Shown one piece after another: positions 1 to 7,842 of a stretch of DNA of 64,000 nt. The stretch is from Hyphomicrobiales bacterium. Lineage in GTDB: Bacteria; Pseudomonadota; Alphaproteobacteria; Rhizobiales; Rhizobiaceae. The notes beneath the pieces were generated by a model. It was given only the letters and a program-made list of their open reading frames with translations, was not told the DNA's origin and ran no database searches. The DNA lies in NCBI GenBank assembly GCA_900468625.1, contig UBUL01000009.1, positions 1 to 64,000 on the forward strand. The letters are read 5' to 3'. How positions within the stretch are numbered: the first letter of the stretch is position 1; each line of letters opens with the position of its first letter. The position numbers and the translations under genes were made by a program.

Positions 1-16
1 AAAACATGATTTGCTC

Positions 17-115
17 TAGAGCAATTCCAGGAAAAGTGCGCAGCGGTTTTCCGTCCGGATTGCGCGAAAACAAGGAGATAGAGCGGTTCAGAGATTCCGT
101 GAAAACTGAACCGCC
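17..115 (+). repeat. Dispersed intergenic repeat, family A, copy 1
   Basis: The block starts with TAGAGCAATTCCAGGAAAAG and continues through a GCGGTTTTCCGTCCGG core to a second hairpin-forming half (GAGCGGTTC...GAACCGCC). Related sequence recurs at 12916-13016, inverted at 27588-27641, and as a short form at 49293-49335, always between genes. No gene is visible in bases 1-298; this repeat and the next one fill most of it. The shape fits known rhizobial intergenic mosaic repeats, but the family name was not checked. Confidence 0.75.
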
Positions 116-232
116 CTAGAGCCGGATGATTGTAGATCGGATCGATCTACAATCTGAATCCGCCCAAGGATCAAAGAAGCAGAGCATGATATCGCCCGAG
201 GGCCGCGCACACCTTCGGCGTCATGCTCTGAG
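116..232 (+). repeat. Dispersed intergenic repeat, family C, copy 1
   Basis: The block opens with CTAGAGCCGGATGATT and contains a perfect hairpin (ATTGTAGATCG at 129-139, its complement at 143-153). Its second half, from AGAGCATGAT to TCATGCTCT, is itself an imperfect inverted repeat. Related copies lie at 40003-40115 and, inverted, at 54237-54357. The hairpin sits beyond the 3' end of ubiB, so it could also end that transcript, although no T-run follows. Confidence 0.75.
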
Positions 233-298
233 GCCGCGCTGGGGAAGAAACGCAACTTGGCCGATGTGTCCGCTGCCGCCGCAATGCGCGGCCGCAGG

Positions 299-1873
299 TC
301 AACTCAGATGCCAGGCAATATAGAGCAGCGTCAGCGCGATCACCCATAGTGCAAAGCGGCCGGAACGGCTGTGCTTGGCCTCGGCCTTGCCGATTGCTTC
401 CGCCGTCTGCGGATCGAAGCGCAGGCCATTTTCGCTCATATGCAGCAGTTCGTGGTGGAATTTCTCGGTCTTTGCGGCGATCTCGGGTGCTGCTTCGGCG
501 AGCTTCACGGCCGCTTTCAGGCCATCCCGCAGATCGGTCATGATCCGTTTCGGGCCGAGATTGGTGCGAATCCAGTCGCCGACGACCGGTTCGGAAGCCT
601 TCCACATGTTGAAGCGCGGATTGAGCATGCGCGACACGCCCTCGACCACGACCATGGTCTTCTGCAGCATCACCAGCTCGGGCCGCGTCTCCATGTCGAA
701 GAGTTCGGTCACTTCGAAGAGCAGGGTCAGAAGCTTGCCCATGGAGATCGTCTCGGCCGGCTGACCGTGGATCGGCTCGCCGATCGCGCGGATGGCCTGC
801 GCAAAGCTCTCGGTATTGTGGTGTGCGGGCACATAGCCGGCCTCGAAATGCACTTCGGCAACGCGGATATAGTCGCGGGTAATGAAACCGTAGAGGATTT
901 CGGCGAGGAAGCGGCGTTCCTTCTTTCCCAAACGGCCGACGATGCCCATGTCCACGGCGACAATCATGCCGGCGGCATCGACGAAGAGATTGCCGGGATG
1001 CATGTCGGCATGAAAGAAACCGTCGCGCAGCGTATGGCGAAGGAAGGACTGGATCAGCGTATCGGCGAGCACATTGAGATCGTGTCCGGCAGCCTTCAGC
1101 CCCTCGACATCGGACATCTTGACGCCGTCGATCCACTCCATGGTGATGACGTCGCGCCCGGTACGCTCCCAATCGACCTTCGGAACGCGGAAGCCTGGAT
1201 CCCTGTCGGTGTTTTCGGCGATCTCGGAGAGCGCGGCCGCTTCCAGCCGCAGATCCATCTCGACTTTGGTGGTCTGCTCGAGCGTCTTCGTCACTTCCAC
1301 GGGCCGAAGGCGCCGGCTGGAGGGCATGAAGCGCTCCTGCAGCCCCGCGACGAGATACATTGCCTTGATATCGTTGGAAAAACGTTGACGCACACCGGGC
1401 CGGACCACCTTGACGGCAACACGCTTGCGGCCTTCAGCCGTTTCGACTTCGGCAGGATGTACCTGCGCTATGGAAGCGGCGGCGATCGGCTCGCCGAAGC
1501 TGGCATAGAGATCGCCGATCCGCCGGCCGAGTGAAGCCTCGATGGCCGCCGTAGCGGTCTCATGCGGGAAAAAGGCCATCCTGTCCTGCAGCTTCGACAG
1601 GTCGTTGGCCATATCGACACCGACCACATCCGGGCGCGTGGCCAGGAACTGGCCGATCTTCACATAGGAGGGGCCGAGCCGCTCGACAGCCTGGGCAAGC
1701 CGGTCGCTGCGGGCCTGGCTCTTTGCCTTCCTGCGGGCGAAGACGCTGACGAAGGATTTGGCGAGGCTGACGGAAGGAGGCAGCCCTTCCGATGGCAGCG
1801 CCACGACCACGCCTTCGCGCACGAGCACCCAGCCGACCCGAACAAGGCCGAAATATGCGCTGAAAGCACTCAT
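299..1873 (-). CDS. ubiB: UbiB-family ubiquinone biosynthesis protein (atypical kinase)
   Basis: A 524-residue protein of the ABC1/ADCK/UbiB atypical-kinase family, needed for ubiquinone synthesis; the family is thought to act as an ATPase/kinase supporting the Coq/Ubi enzymes rather than as a hydroxylase. Family features are visible: the KxGQ motif (VKIGQFLATRPD near residue 71), the alanine-rich loop (AAASIAQVH near 131), the lysine region VAVKVVRPG, and the catalytic HADMHPGN motif around 290. The C-terminus ends in a hydrophobic stretch (RFALWVIALTLLYIAWHLS), consistent with membrane anchoring. It lies 62 bp downstream of ubiE on the same strand, so the pair is probably co-transcribed. 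Length and gene order are normal for Rhizobiaceae. Confidence 0.95.
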   Translation of the reverse strand: MSAFSAYFGLVRVGWVLVREGVVVALPSEGLPPSVSLAKSFVSVFARRKAKSQARSDRLAQAVERLGPSYVKIGQFLATRPDVVGVDMANDLSKLQDRMAFFPHETATAAIEASLGRRIGDLYASFGEPIAAASIAQVHPAEVETAEGRKRVAVKVVRPGVRQRFSNDIKAMYLVAGLQERFMPSSRRLRPVEVTKTLEQTTKVEMDLRLEAAALSEIAENTDRDPGFRVPKVDWERTGRDVITMEWIDGVKMSDVEGLKAAGHDLNVLADTLIQSFLRHTLRDGFFHADMHPGNLFVDAAGMIVAVDMGIVGRLGKKERRFLAEILYGFITRDYIRVAEVHFEAGYVPAHHNTESFAQAIRAIGEPIHGQPAETISMGKLLTLLFEVTELFDMETRPELVMLQKTMVVVEGVSRMLNPRFNMWKASEPVVGDWIRTNLGPKRIMTDLRDGLKAAVKLAEAAPEIAAKTEKFHHELLHMSENGLRFDPQTAEAIGKAEAKHSRSGRFALWVIALTLLYIAWHLS

Positions 1874-1935
1874 ATCGTCTCAAGGTCTCGGAATGTGGAG
1901 GCCAAAAGCCGGATCGGGTGACTGGATATCATGCT

Positions 1936-2712
1936 TTAGAGCTTCCAGCCGGAGTGCAGCGCAGCGATGCCGCCGGTGTAATTGGTGAAGCTCACGCGCG
2001 AGAAGCCGGCCTCGCGGATCATCGTCGCGAAGTCCTGCTGGTTCGGGAACTTGCGGATCGATTCCACCAGATACTGATAGGGCTCGGCATCGCCCGTGAT
2101 CGCCTTGCCGAACTTCGGAATGGCGTTGAAGGACCATGAGTCATAGACGCGGTCGAGCAGCGGCAGATCGACTTCGGAGAATTCGAGCACGAGCAGCCTA
2201 CCGCCGCGCTTCAGCACGCGATAGGCTTCCTTCAGTGCGACATCGATATGCGGAACGTTGCGGATGCCGAAGGCGATCGTATAGGCATCGAACGAGTTGG
2301 GCTCGAACGGCAGTTCCTCGGCATTCGCTTCGACGAAGGTGAGATTGTCGGAAAGCTTCCTCTTCTCTGCCCGTTCCGCGCCGACGGCAAGCATCGAGCC
2401 GTTGATGTCGAGCACGGTCGCATGCGCTAGCCGGTTCGAGGCTTCGACGATGCGGAAGGCGATGTCGCCCGTGCCGCCGGCAACGTCCAGAACCTTGTAG
2501 CCTGCTTCCTTGCGCGGGTTGAGCGCCGCGATCATCGCATCCTTCCAGGCGCGATGCATGCCCATGGACATGACATCGTTCATGATGTCGTAGCGCTTGG
2601 CGACCTTGTGGAATACCTCGTTGACGAGGCCCTGCTTTTCGCCATCGGCCACTTCGCGGAAGCCATAGGATGTTTCCATGCCGCCATCGGCGGAGGTGCG
2701 GCTTTCTGCCAT
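1936..2712 (-). CDS. ubiE: Ubiquinone/menaquinone biosynthesis C-methyltransferase UbiE
   Basis: This 258-residue SAM-dependent enzyme C-methylates the demethoxy-quinol ring intermediate in ubiquinone synthesis. The Rossmann SAM-binding motif [14 protein letters not shown] is near residue 74. The UbiE signatures [17 protein letters not shown] (about 41-57) and AFGIRNVPH (near 148) are intact, as is the C-terminal [16 protein letters not shown]. The start ATG at 2712 gives the usual rhizobial length. The gene leads a minus-strand pair with ubiB and is divergent from mutM; the shared upstream interval holds a family B repeat. Confidence 0.96.
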   Translation of the reverse strand: MAESRTSADGGMETSYGFREVADGEKQGLVNEVFHKVAKRYDIMNDVMSMGMHRAWKDAMIAALNPRKEAGYKVLDVAGGTGDIAFRIVEASNRLAHATVLDINGSMLAVGAERAEKRKLSDNLTFVEANAEELPFEPNSFDAYTIAFGIRNVPHIDVALKEAYRVLKRGGRLLVLEFSEVDLPLLDRVYDSWSFNAIPKFGKAITGDAEPYQYLVESIRKFPNQQDFATMIREAGFSRVSFTNYTGGIAALHSGWKL

Positions 2713-2736
2713 CGGCTCAACTCCGTTACACGACAG

Positions 2737-2834
2737 CGCCGCGCGTCGTATGTGACGTGCAATGGCGCTGTAGCACTTTAAATCTGCTGCATAATTTAAT
2801 CCTTAAATCCGATAGGGTTTAAGGAATTATGCAG
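2737..2834 (+). repeat. Dispersed repeat family B, copy 1, with terminal inverted repeat
   Basis: The stretch GCGCGTCGTATGTGACGTGC...GCACTTTAAATCTGCTGCATAATT recurs inverted at 49332-49392 and, more degenerate, at 26420-26470. It ends in an inverted repeat: CTGCATAATT (2787-2796) plus CCTTAAA (2801-2807) pair with TTTAAGG (2818-2824) plus AATTATGCAG (2825-2834), leaving a 4-nt bulge. It occupies the ubiE-mutM divergent region, so the promoters of both genes must overlap or flank it. Confidence 0.7.
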
Positions 2835-2957
2835 TATCCAGTGGCGGACCATAGCGAAATCGCGTTTGCCACGCTATCTCATCAGCCGGATCACCAGCCG
2901 CAATGCCTTGGGCTATAGCTCAGATCATAAGCGGTTGAAACATAAAGATGGATAGCC

Positions 2958-3848
2958 ATGCCGGAATTACCAGAGGTCGAAACCGTCAGACGAGGCCTCG
3001 CGCCTTCCATGGAAGGCGCTGTTCTGAAGGAGCTGGAGTTGCGCCGCAACGATCTGCGTTTTCCGTTCCCGGCCGATTTCGCTCGGCATGTGGCTGGGCG
3101 CGGCATCAGGTCGCTGTCGCGTCGCGCCAAATACCTGCTGATCGATTTGGATGACGGCAAGACGATCGTCGCGCATCTCGGCATGTCCGGCTCGTTCCGG
3201 GTGGAGGCGGGTGCGGTGGCCGATACGGCCGGAACCTTCCATCATCCGCGCTCCAAGGACGAGAAGCACGACCACGTCATCTTCCATCTGGCGGGTGCCG
3301 GCGGCGATGCGCGCGTCATCTATAATGACCCGCGCCGCTTCGGCTTCATGGACATCGTTCCGCGGGTCGATATGGCGAGCCACCCCTTCTTTCGCGATCT
3401 CGGCCCGGAGCCCACCGGCAACGAACTCGGCGCTGATTATCTGGCTAAGCGTTTTGCCGGCAAGGCGCAGCTGCTGAAGAGCGCGCTTCTGGACCAGAAG
3501 AATATCGCCGGTCTCGGCAATATATATGTGTGCGAAGCGCTCTGGCGATCTCACTTGTCGCCGCTGCGCGCAGCCGGCACGCTGGTCACGGATGCGGGAA
3601 AGCCGACGGAGGCGCTGCAGGGGCTGGTCGTCGCCATCCGCGAGGTCATTGCCGACGCGATCGCGGCAGGCGGTTCGTCGTTGCGGGATCATATCCAGGC
3701 CGATGGCTCGCTCGGCTATTTCCAGCATTCCTTTTCCGTCTACGATCGCGAGGCACAGCCTTGCAGCACGCCGGGCTGCGGCGGTACGGTCAGTCGCATC
3801 GTCCAGGCAGGGCGTTCTTCTTTCTATTGTGCCGCCTGCCAAAGCTGA
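2958..3848 (+). CDS. mutM: Formamidopyrimidine-DNA glycosylase (8-oxoguanine repair)
   Basis: A 296-residue bifunctional DNA glycosylase/AP lyase that removes oxidised purines. The mature N-terminus [13 protein letters not shown] carries the catalytic Pro2 and Glu3. The conserved DNA-intercalating and helix-two-turn-helix regions ([20 protein letters not shown], about 180-199) are intact. The C-terminus has the four-cysteine zinc finger (CSTPGCGGT then YCAAC). The length is normal. It is divergent from ubiE and followed 34 bp later by the crotonase gene on the same strand. Confidence 0.97.
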   Translation: MPELPEVETVRRGLAPSMEGAVLKELELRRNDLRFPFPADFARHVAGRGIRSLSRRAKYLLIDLDDGKTIVAHLGMSGSFRVEAGAVADTAGTFHHPRSKDEKHDHVIFHLAGAGGDARVIYNDPRRFGFMDIVPRVDMASHPFFRDLGPEPTGNELGADYLAKRFAGKAQLLKSALLDQKNIAGLGNIYVCEALWRSHLSPLRAAGTLVTDAGKPTEALQGLVVAIREVIADAIAAGGSSLRDHIQADGSLGYFQHSFSVYDREAQPCSTPGCGGTVSRIVQAGRSSFYCAACQS

Positions 3849-3882
3849 TTGAAGGGCCGAAACTATTTAAAGGGAGAGACAA

Positions 3883-4656
3883 ATGGCTTACGAGACCCTC
3901 ATCATCGAAACTCATGGGGCCGTCGGCCTCATCCGGCTCAATCGGCCGCAGGCGCTGAATGCGCTGAATTCCACCGTGCTTGCCGAGCTGAAGCAGGCCT
4001 ATGCTGCGTTTGATCTCGACGATGGCATCGGCGCGATCGTGCTCACCGGTTCGGAAAAAGCCTTTGCCGCCGGCGCAGATATCAAGGAAATGCAGTCGCT
4101 CGATTTCGTGGATGCGTATAAGAACGACTTCTTCAGCGGCTGGGCCGAGATTGCCAATGCCCGCAAGCCTGTCATCGCGGCGGTCAGCGGTTTTGCGCTC
4201 GGCGGCGGCTGCGAGGTTGCGATGATGTGCGATTTCATCATCGCTTCGGAGACCGCCAAGTTCGGCCAGCCGGAAATTACCCTCGGCGTCATCCCCGGCA
4301 TGGGCGGCTCGCAGCGTCTGACGCGGGTCGTTGGCAAAGCCAAGGCGATGGATCTGATATTGACCGGGCGAATGATGGATGCGGCGGAGGCGGAACGCTC
4401 CGGCCTTGTGGCGCGCGTCGTACCGGCAGACAAGCTGCTCGACGAGGCGCTGGCCGCCGCCGCCAAGATCGCCTCCCACTCGCGTCCCTCGGTGCTTATG
4501 GCCAAGGAGGCGGTCAGCCGCGCTTTCGAAACCACGCTCGAGGAAGGATTGCGCTTCGAACGCCGGCTGTTCCATAGCCTGTTCGCCACGGAGGACCAGA
4601 AGGAGGGCATGGCTGCCTTCGTCGAAAAGCGCAAGCCGGCCTTCAAGAACCGGTAA
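3883..4656 (+). CDS. Enoyl-CoA hydratase (crotonase family)
   Basis: A 257-residue crotonase-fold protein, typical for a stand-alone enoyl-CoA hydratase that adds water to trans-2-enoyl-CoA in fatty acid or phenylacetate-type degradation. Both catalytic glutamates are present, Glu111 ([11 protein letters not shown]) and Glu131 ([15 protein letters not shown]), 20 residues apart as in rat mitochondrial hydratase. The oxyanion-hole segment AGADIKEM is near 65. A purine-rich ribosome-binding site (AAAGGGAGAGAC) precedes the ATG. No other beta-oxidation gene is next to it, so the physiological substrate cannot be read from context. Confidence 0.9.
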   Translation: MAYETLIIETHGAVGLIRLNRPQALNALNSTVLAELKQAYAAFDLDDGIGAIVLTGSEKAFAAGADIKEMQSLDFVDAYKNDFFSGWAEIANARKPVIAAVSGFALGGGCEVAMMCDFIIASETAKFGQPEITLGVIPGMGGSQRLTRVVGKAKAMDLILTGRMMDAAEAERSGLVARVVPADKLLDEALAAAAKIASHSRPSVLMAKEAVSRAFETTLEEGLRFERRLFHSLFATEDQKEGMAAFVEKRKPAFKNR

Positions 4657-4699
4657 GGACCAAGATTCCGGAATTACGCGGGTTTGGCGAGAATCCGCG

Positions 4700-4728
4700 T
4701 TGACGCGGGGGCTCATTCCGGTTATATG
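4700..4728 (+). promoter_or_regulatory. Probable sigma-70 promoter of rpsT
   Basis: TTGACG (4700-4705), a 17-nt spacer and TATATG (4723-4728) lie about 120 bp before the rpsT start. The match to the housekeeping consensus is good for an alphaproteobacterium. The predicted leader has no obvious strong secondary structure. Confidence 0.6.
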
Positions 4729-4849
4729 CCCGCCACAGTTTGGAAAGCCGCTCTGGTTTTCCGCAATTGCTCCCGCATTGCTGGATGAAGTGGCCGCAAG
4801 GCCCGCGCCGCAACGATGGAGTTTTGTTCGAATTCTAAGAGAGGCATAC

Positions 4850-5125
4850 ATGGCCAATACTACCTCGGCGAAAAAAGCGACCCGCAAGATCGCCCGCCGC
4901 ACCGATGTCAACAAGGCTCGTCGCTCGCGCGTTCGCACGTTCGTTCGCCAGGTCGAGGAAGCCATTGCATCGGGTGATGCAGACCGTGCAAAGGCAGCCT
5001 TCGTTGCTGCTCAGCCGGAACTGGCTCGCGCAGCCACCAAGGGCGTGCTTCACGCCAACACTGCTTCCCGCAAGGTGTCACGTCTTGCCAAGCGTGTGAA
5101 GGCCCTTTCGGCCCCGACCGCATAA
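4850..5125 (+). CDS. rpsT: 30S ribosomal protein S20
   Basis: A 91-residue, lysine/arginine-rich protein starting [13 protein letters not shown], the typical S20 N-terminus, with the S20 helices continuing to VKALSAPTA. It binds 16S rRNA in the body of the 30S subunit. The start at 4850 follows AAGAGAGGC; longer in-frame upstream readings lack S20 similarity. It is a monocistronic gene with its own promoter and a strong terminator immediately downstream, and it sits before dnaA, a common alphaproteobacterial arrangement. Confidence 0.97.
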   Translation: MANTTSAKKATRKIARRTDVNKARRSRVRTFVRQVEEAIASGDADRAKAAFVAAQPELARAATKGVLHANTASRKVSRLAKRVKALSAPTA

Positions 5126-5155
5126 CTTTCAATTAACGATTTAGTCGTTAGAGTT

Positions 5156-5182
5156 AAGCCCGGCCCTTGTGCCGGGCTTTTT
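5156..5182 (+). terminator. Rho-independent terminator of rpsT
   Basis: AAGCCCGGC (5156-5164) pairs with GCCGGGCTT (5171-5179) across a 6-nt loop and is followed by TTT, 31 bp after the rpsT stop codon. Confidence 0.9.
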
Positions 5183-5183
5183 G

Positions 5184-5456
5184 GATTCGGCCAAAAAAAT
5201 GCCGCATTGTCAAAATTGGCCGGCCGAACATGTCATTGAAGTGACATAAATATACGTTTAAAAACAATGGCTTGCGGCAGGATATCCCAGCTATGGGTGA
5301 TCTGCATGACGCATTGCCGGCTCACAACTGAGTCAAGCGGATTTTTTATTTTTTTGTTTTGAAAGCTGTGAGAATCGCGCCGAACGGGAATCTCTTTGAT
5401 TCAACAGCGATTCTTTTTTGAAGGGCTTGTGACAGTCAAAATTGGCCTCCGGAGTC
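5184..5456. promoter_or_regulatory. Cluster of seven GANTC (CcrM-type) methylation sites before dnaA
   Basis: GANTC sites occur at 5184, 5330, 5372, 5388, 5398, 5409 and 5452, seven in about 270 bp, where random sequence would give about one. The same interval has a very T-rich run (5341-5360), a direct repeat GTCAAAATTGGCC (5209-5221 and 5435-5447) and an inverted repeat ATGTCA-N6-TGACAT (5230-5247). GANTC is the target of the cell-cycle methylase CcrM in alphaproteobacteria. No convincing DnaA box was found, so I do not call this an origin. Confidence 0.55.
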
Positions 5457-5491
5457 AATGGCCGCCTCTTAATTTTGTGTAAAATTCATCG

Positions 5492-5520
5492 TTGATATCT
5501 GCCCTCGATCCTGCCTAAAT
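5492..5520 (+). promoter_or_regulatory. Candidate promoter of a small RNA
   Basis: TTGATA (5492-5497), a 17-nt spacer and CTAAAT (5515-5520) form a plausible housekeeping promoter. It would start transcription near 5527, about 80 nt before the strong terminator hairpin at 5609. Confidence 0.5.
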
Positions 5521-5526
5521 GCATTT

Positions 5527-5635
5527 CAACAAGGGGCGCGGACATCACCTTAAACGGCTTCGGCAAAACACCGTCACTTCAGACGGCGTGGGTGGTTTTG
5601 CCTCTTGTAACGGAGCAGTTCAGCTCCGTTTTTTC
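5527..5635 (+). ncRNA. Predicted small RNA (~108 nt) between rpsT and dnaA
   Basis: The interval from the predicted start to the terminator has no credible coding sequence but is highly structured. GGCAAAAC (5562-5569) pairs with GTTTTGCC (5595-5602) around an inner hairpin CCGTC/GACGG (5571-5575/5582-5586), followed by the terminator hairpin. The promoter-structure-terminator order is that of an independently transcribed sRNA. It could instead be an attenuator in the dnaA leader. I do not recognise the family. Confidence 0.55.
5609..5634 (+). terminator. Strong Rho-independent terminator in the rpsT-dnaA interval
   Basis: AACGGAGC (5609-5616) pairs perfectly with GCTCCGTT (5623-5630) across the loop AGTTCA, with a six-T run at 5629-5634. 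No protein gene ends here, which is the main argument for an sRNA upstream. The rest of the interval, 5640-5997, must contain the dnaA promoter; TTGACA at 5744-5749 is a possible -35 but has no good -10 at the right spacing. Confidence 0.85.
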
Positions 5636-5997
5636 AAACAGTTGACGAGTAAAAGCCGGAAGCGGCAACGCTTGCGGAACGAGGAAGCTTGTCTGTCCTT
5701 TGTAGCCTAAGTCGATGGCGTGGCTGCGGGGAGGGGAGAAAAATTGACAGCCGCTGGGGCAGCCGATCGGAATACGAGGGCCGATTGCTGTTCCGCTTAC
5801 AGACGCCGAGACGAAGGCTGCTTTAAAGAGCGGTTTTCGCCACAGTGTTCTTGTAAGGCCCGTTGGCCGGGCGTGGCTGATGAACCGGTATGCGGCGCAG
5901 CTTGGCAACGAGCGCGACCTTCATGCCATGGCGAAGACCTGAGGGCGGCGGTATGATGCTGTCTCGCCCTATAAGAGACTGTGGAAGGCGGCACTAT

Positions 5998-7548
5998 ATG
6001 CAGATACATACGAGGGCGACGGGTGCGTTGGAGAATGGGGACAATGCGCAGGCGTTCGGTGCGGTTTGCTTAGAAGCGGCGGGGGAAAAGGGCGACGTGG
6101 CGCATAACAATTTGTTCGAGCGCGTGAGTGCGCGCTTGAAGGCCCAGGTTGGCCCCGACGTCTATGCCAGCTGGTTTGCGCGGCTCAAGCTTCATTCGGT
6201 TTCCAAGAGCGTCGTCCGTCTCACTGTTCCGACGACTTTTCTGAAGTCGTGGATCAACAATCGCTATCTCGATCTGATCACTAGCCTGTTCCAGGCAGAA
6301 GATGCCGAGATTCTCAAAGTCGAGATTCTGGTTCGCACGGCGACCCGGCAGGGCGCGAAGCCAAGCGCCGACGAGCAGCCTGTGGTGCCGGATCAGGCGG
6401 CTGTTGCGCCGATCCGTCGTGCCGTCGCTCAGCCGGCGGGCCAGGCCGTCGCCCAGGCCGTGAGTGCGGCAGCTGCCGTGCGGCCCGCAACGGCGGGCAC
6501 GCCGCTTTTCGGCTCTCCACTCGATTCCCGCTTCACCTTCGACACATTCGTCGAAGGCGGCTCGAACCGGGTCAGCCTTGCCGCTGCCAAGACCATCGCA
6601 GAAGCCGGTTCCGGTGCCGTGCGCTTCAATCCGCTCTTCGTTCATGCAACGGTCGGTCTCGGCAAGACGCATCTTCTGCAGGCGATCGCCAACGCAGCCG
6701 TGCAGAACCCGCGCGGCCTGCGCGTGGTCTATCTGACGGCGGAATATTTCATGTGGCGCTTCGCAACCGCGATCCGCGACAATGACGCGCTGACGCTGAA
6801 GGACTCGCTGCGCAATATCGATCTGCTCATCATCGACGACATGCAGTTCCTGCAGGGCAAGATGATCCAGCACGAATTCTGCCATCTGCTGAACATGCTG
6901 CTCGACAGTGCCAAGCAGGTCGTCGTGGCTGCCGATCGCGCTCCGTGGGAGCTGGAATCGCTCGATCCTCGCGTGCGCTCGCGCCTGCAGGGCGGCGTGG
7001 CGATCGAAGTCGAGGCACCGGACTATGAAATGCGCCTTGAGATTCTCAAGCGCCGTCTCGATGCCGCCCGTCTGGACGATCCGTCGCTGGAAATTCCGGC
7101 CGAGATCCTCTCGCATGTCGCTCGCAACGTCACCGCCAGCGGCCGCGAGCTGGAAGGAGCCTTCAACCAGCTCATCTTCCGCCGCTCCTTCGAGCCGAAC
7201 CTGACGGTCGAGCGCGTCGACGAACTGCTGGCACATCTGGTCGGCTCCGGCGAGCCGCGCCGGGTCCGCATCGAGGACATCCAGCGTATCGTGGCCCGCC
7301 ACTACAATGTCTCGCGCCAGGAACTGGTTTCGAACCGCCGCACGCGCGTCATCGTCAAGCCGCGCCAGATCGCCATGTATCTGTCGAAGACGCTGACGCC
7401 GCGCTCTTTCCCGGAAATCGGCCGCCGCTTCGGTGGCCGCGATCACACCACGGTTCTCCACGCCGTGCGCAAGATCGAGGAACTGATCTCTGGCGACAGC
7501 AAGCTGTCGCACGAAATCGAGCTGCTGAAGCGCCTGATCAACGAGTAG
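5998..7548 (+). CDS. dnaA: Chromosomal replication initiator DnaA
   Basis: AAA+ initiator that binds DnaA boxes and opens oriC. With the ATG at 5998 the protein has 516 residues; in-frame starts at 5953 and 5890 would add 15 or 36 residues. I prefer 5998 because rhizobial DnaA has only a short extension before the [20 protein letters not shown] domain I. Domain II is Ala/Pro/Val-rich. Domain III has Walker A ([10 protein letters not shown]) and Walker B ([10 protein letters not shown]). Domain IV carries the DnaA signature ([16 protein letters not shown]) for box recognition. It is preceded by an unusually long non-coding region and ends at a terminator. Confidence 0.97.
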   Translation: MQIHTRATGALENGDNAQAFGAVCLEAAGEKGDVAHNNLFERVSARLKAQVGPDVYASWFARLKLHSVSKSVVRLTVPTTFLKSWINNRYLDLITSLFQAEDAEILKVEILVRTATRQGAKPSADEQPVVPDQAAVAPIRRAVAQPAGQAVAQAVSAAAAVRPATAGTPLFGSPLDSRFTFDTFVEGGSNRVSLAAAKTIAEAGSGAVRFNPLFVHATVGLGKTHLLQAIANAAVQNPRGLRVVYLTAEYFMWRFATAIRDNDALTLKDSLRNIDLLIIDDMQFLQGKMIQHEFCHLLNMLLDSAKQVVVAADRAPWELESLDPRVRSRLQGGVAIEVEAPDYEMRLEILKRRLDAARLDDPSLEIPAEILSHVARNVTASGRELEGAFNQLIFRRSFEPNLTVERVDELLAHLVGSGEPRRVRIEDIQRIVARHYNVSRQELVSNRRTRVIVKPRQIAMYLSKTLTPRSFPEIGRRFGGRDHTTVLHAVRKIEELISGDSKLSHEIELLKRLINE

Positions 7549-7577
7549 ACCGAGCGATCGGCATCGACAGCAAATTC

Positions 7578-7608
7578 AACGGCCGGCTTCATCGCCGGCC
7601 GTTTCTTT
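7578..7608 (+). terminator. Rho-independent terminator of dnaA
   Basis: AACGGCCGGC (7578-7587) pairs with GCCGGCCGTT (7594-7603), followed by TCTTTT, 30 bp after the dnaA stop codon. Confidence 0.85.
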
Positions 7609-7699
7609 TGTGCACTCCCGGCCGTCGGCCGCAGGGCCTGCAGCCGACGCATTTCATCGGCATGGCGTTGATTCCAGTTGGCCTGGCGGCAATCGGTGG

Positions 7700-7842
7700 A
7701 AGACGGTTCACCCTTCCTTCAGGGGAAGGCCACGTAGTGCCGGGCGGGGGTGACCTGAGTAAACTCTGAAGTCTCTATTATATCTTCGGGGATCACCCCC
7801 ACCCGCCGCTTTGCGACGACCTCCCTCTCAAGGTGGAGGTGC
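7700..7842. repeat. Rhizobial intergenic palindromic element
   Basis: Two GC-rich arms in inverted orientation, GGGCGGGGGTGA near 7742 and TCACCCCCACCCG near 7792, each with its own small hairpins (CCTTCCTTCAGGGGAAGG; CCTCCCTCTCAAGGTGGAGG), surround an AT-rich core. The layout resembles the element at 39297-39485, and both sit between gene 3' ends. Apart from the dnaA terminator and this element, 7549-7841 contains no gene. Confidence 0.55.

Noticed and set aside
5519..5710. 63-residue frame between rpsT and dnaA
   Set aside because: It lies across the predicted sRNA and its terminator hairpin, lacks a ribosome-binding site and has an uncoded-looking composition rich in Arg, Lys and Gln.
5126..5997. 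Replication origin (oriC) upstream of dnaA
   Set aside because: The interval is AT-richer and full of GANTC sites, but I found no DnaA box closer than two mismatches to TTATCCACA (for example TTCGCCACA near 5837). In characterised rhizobia the chromosomal origin lies near hemE, not beside dnaA.
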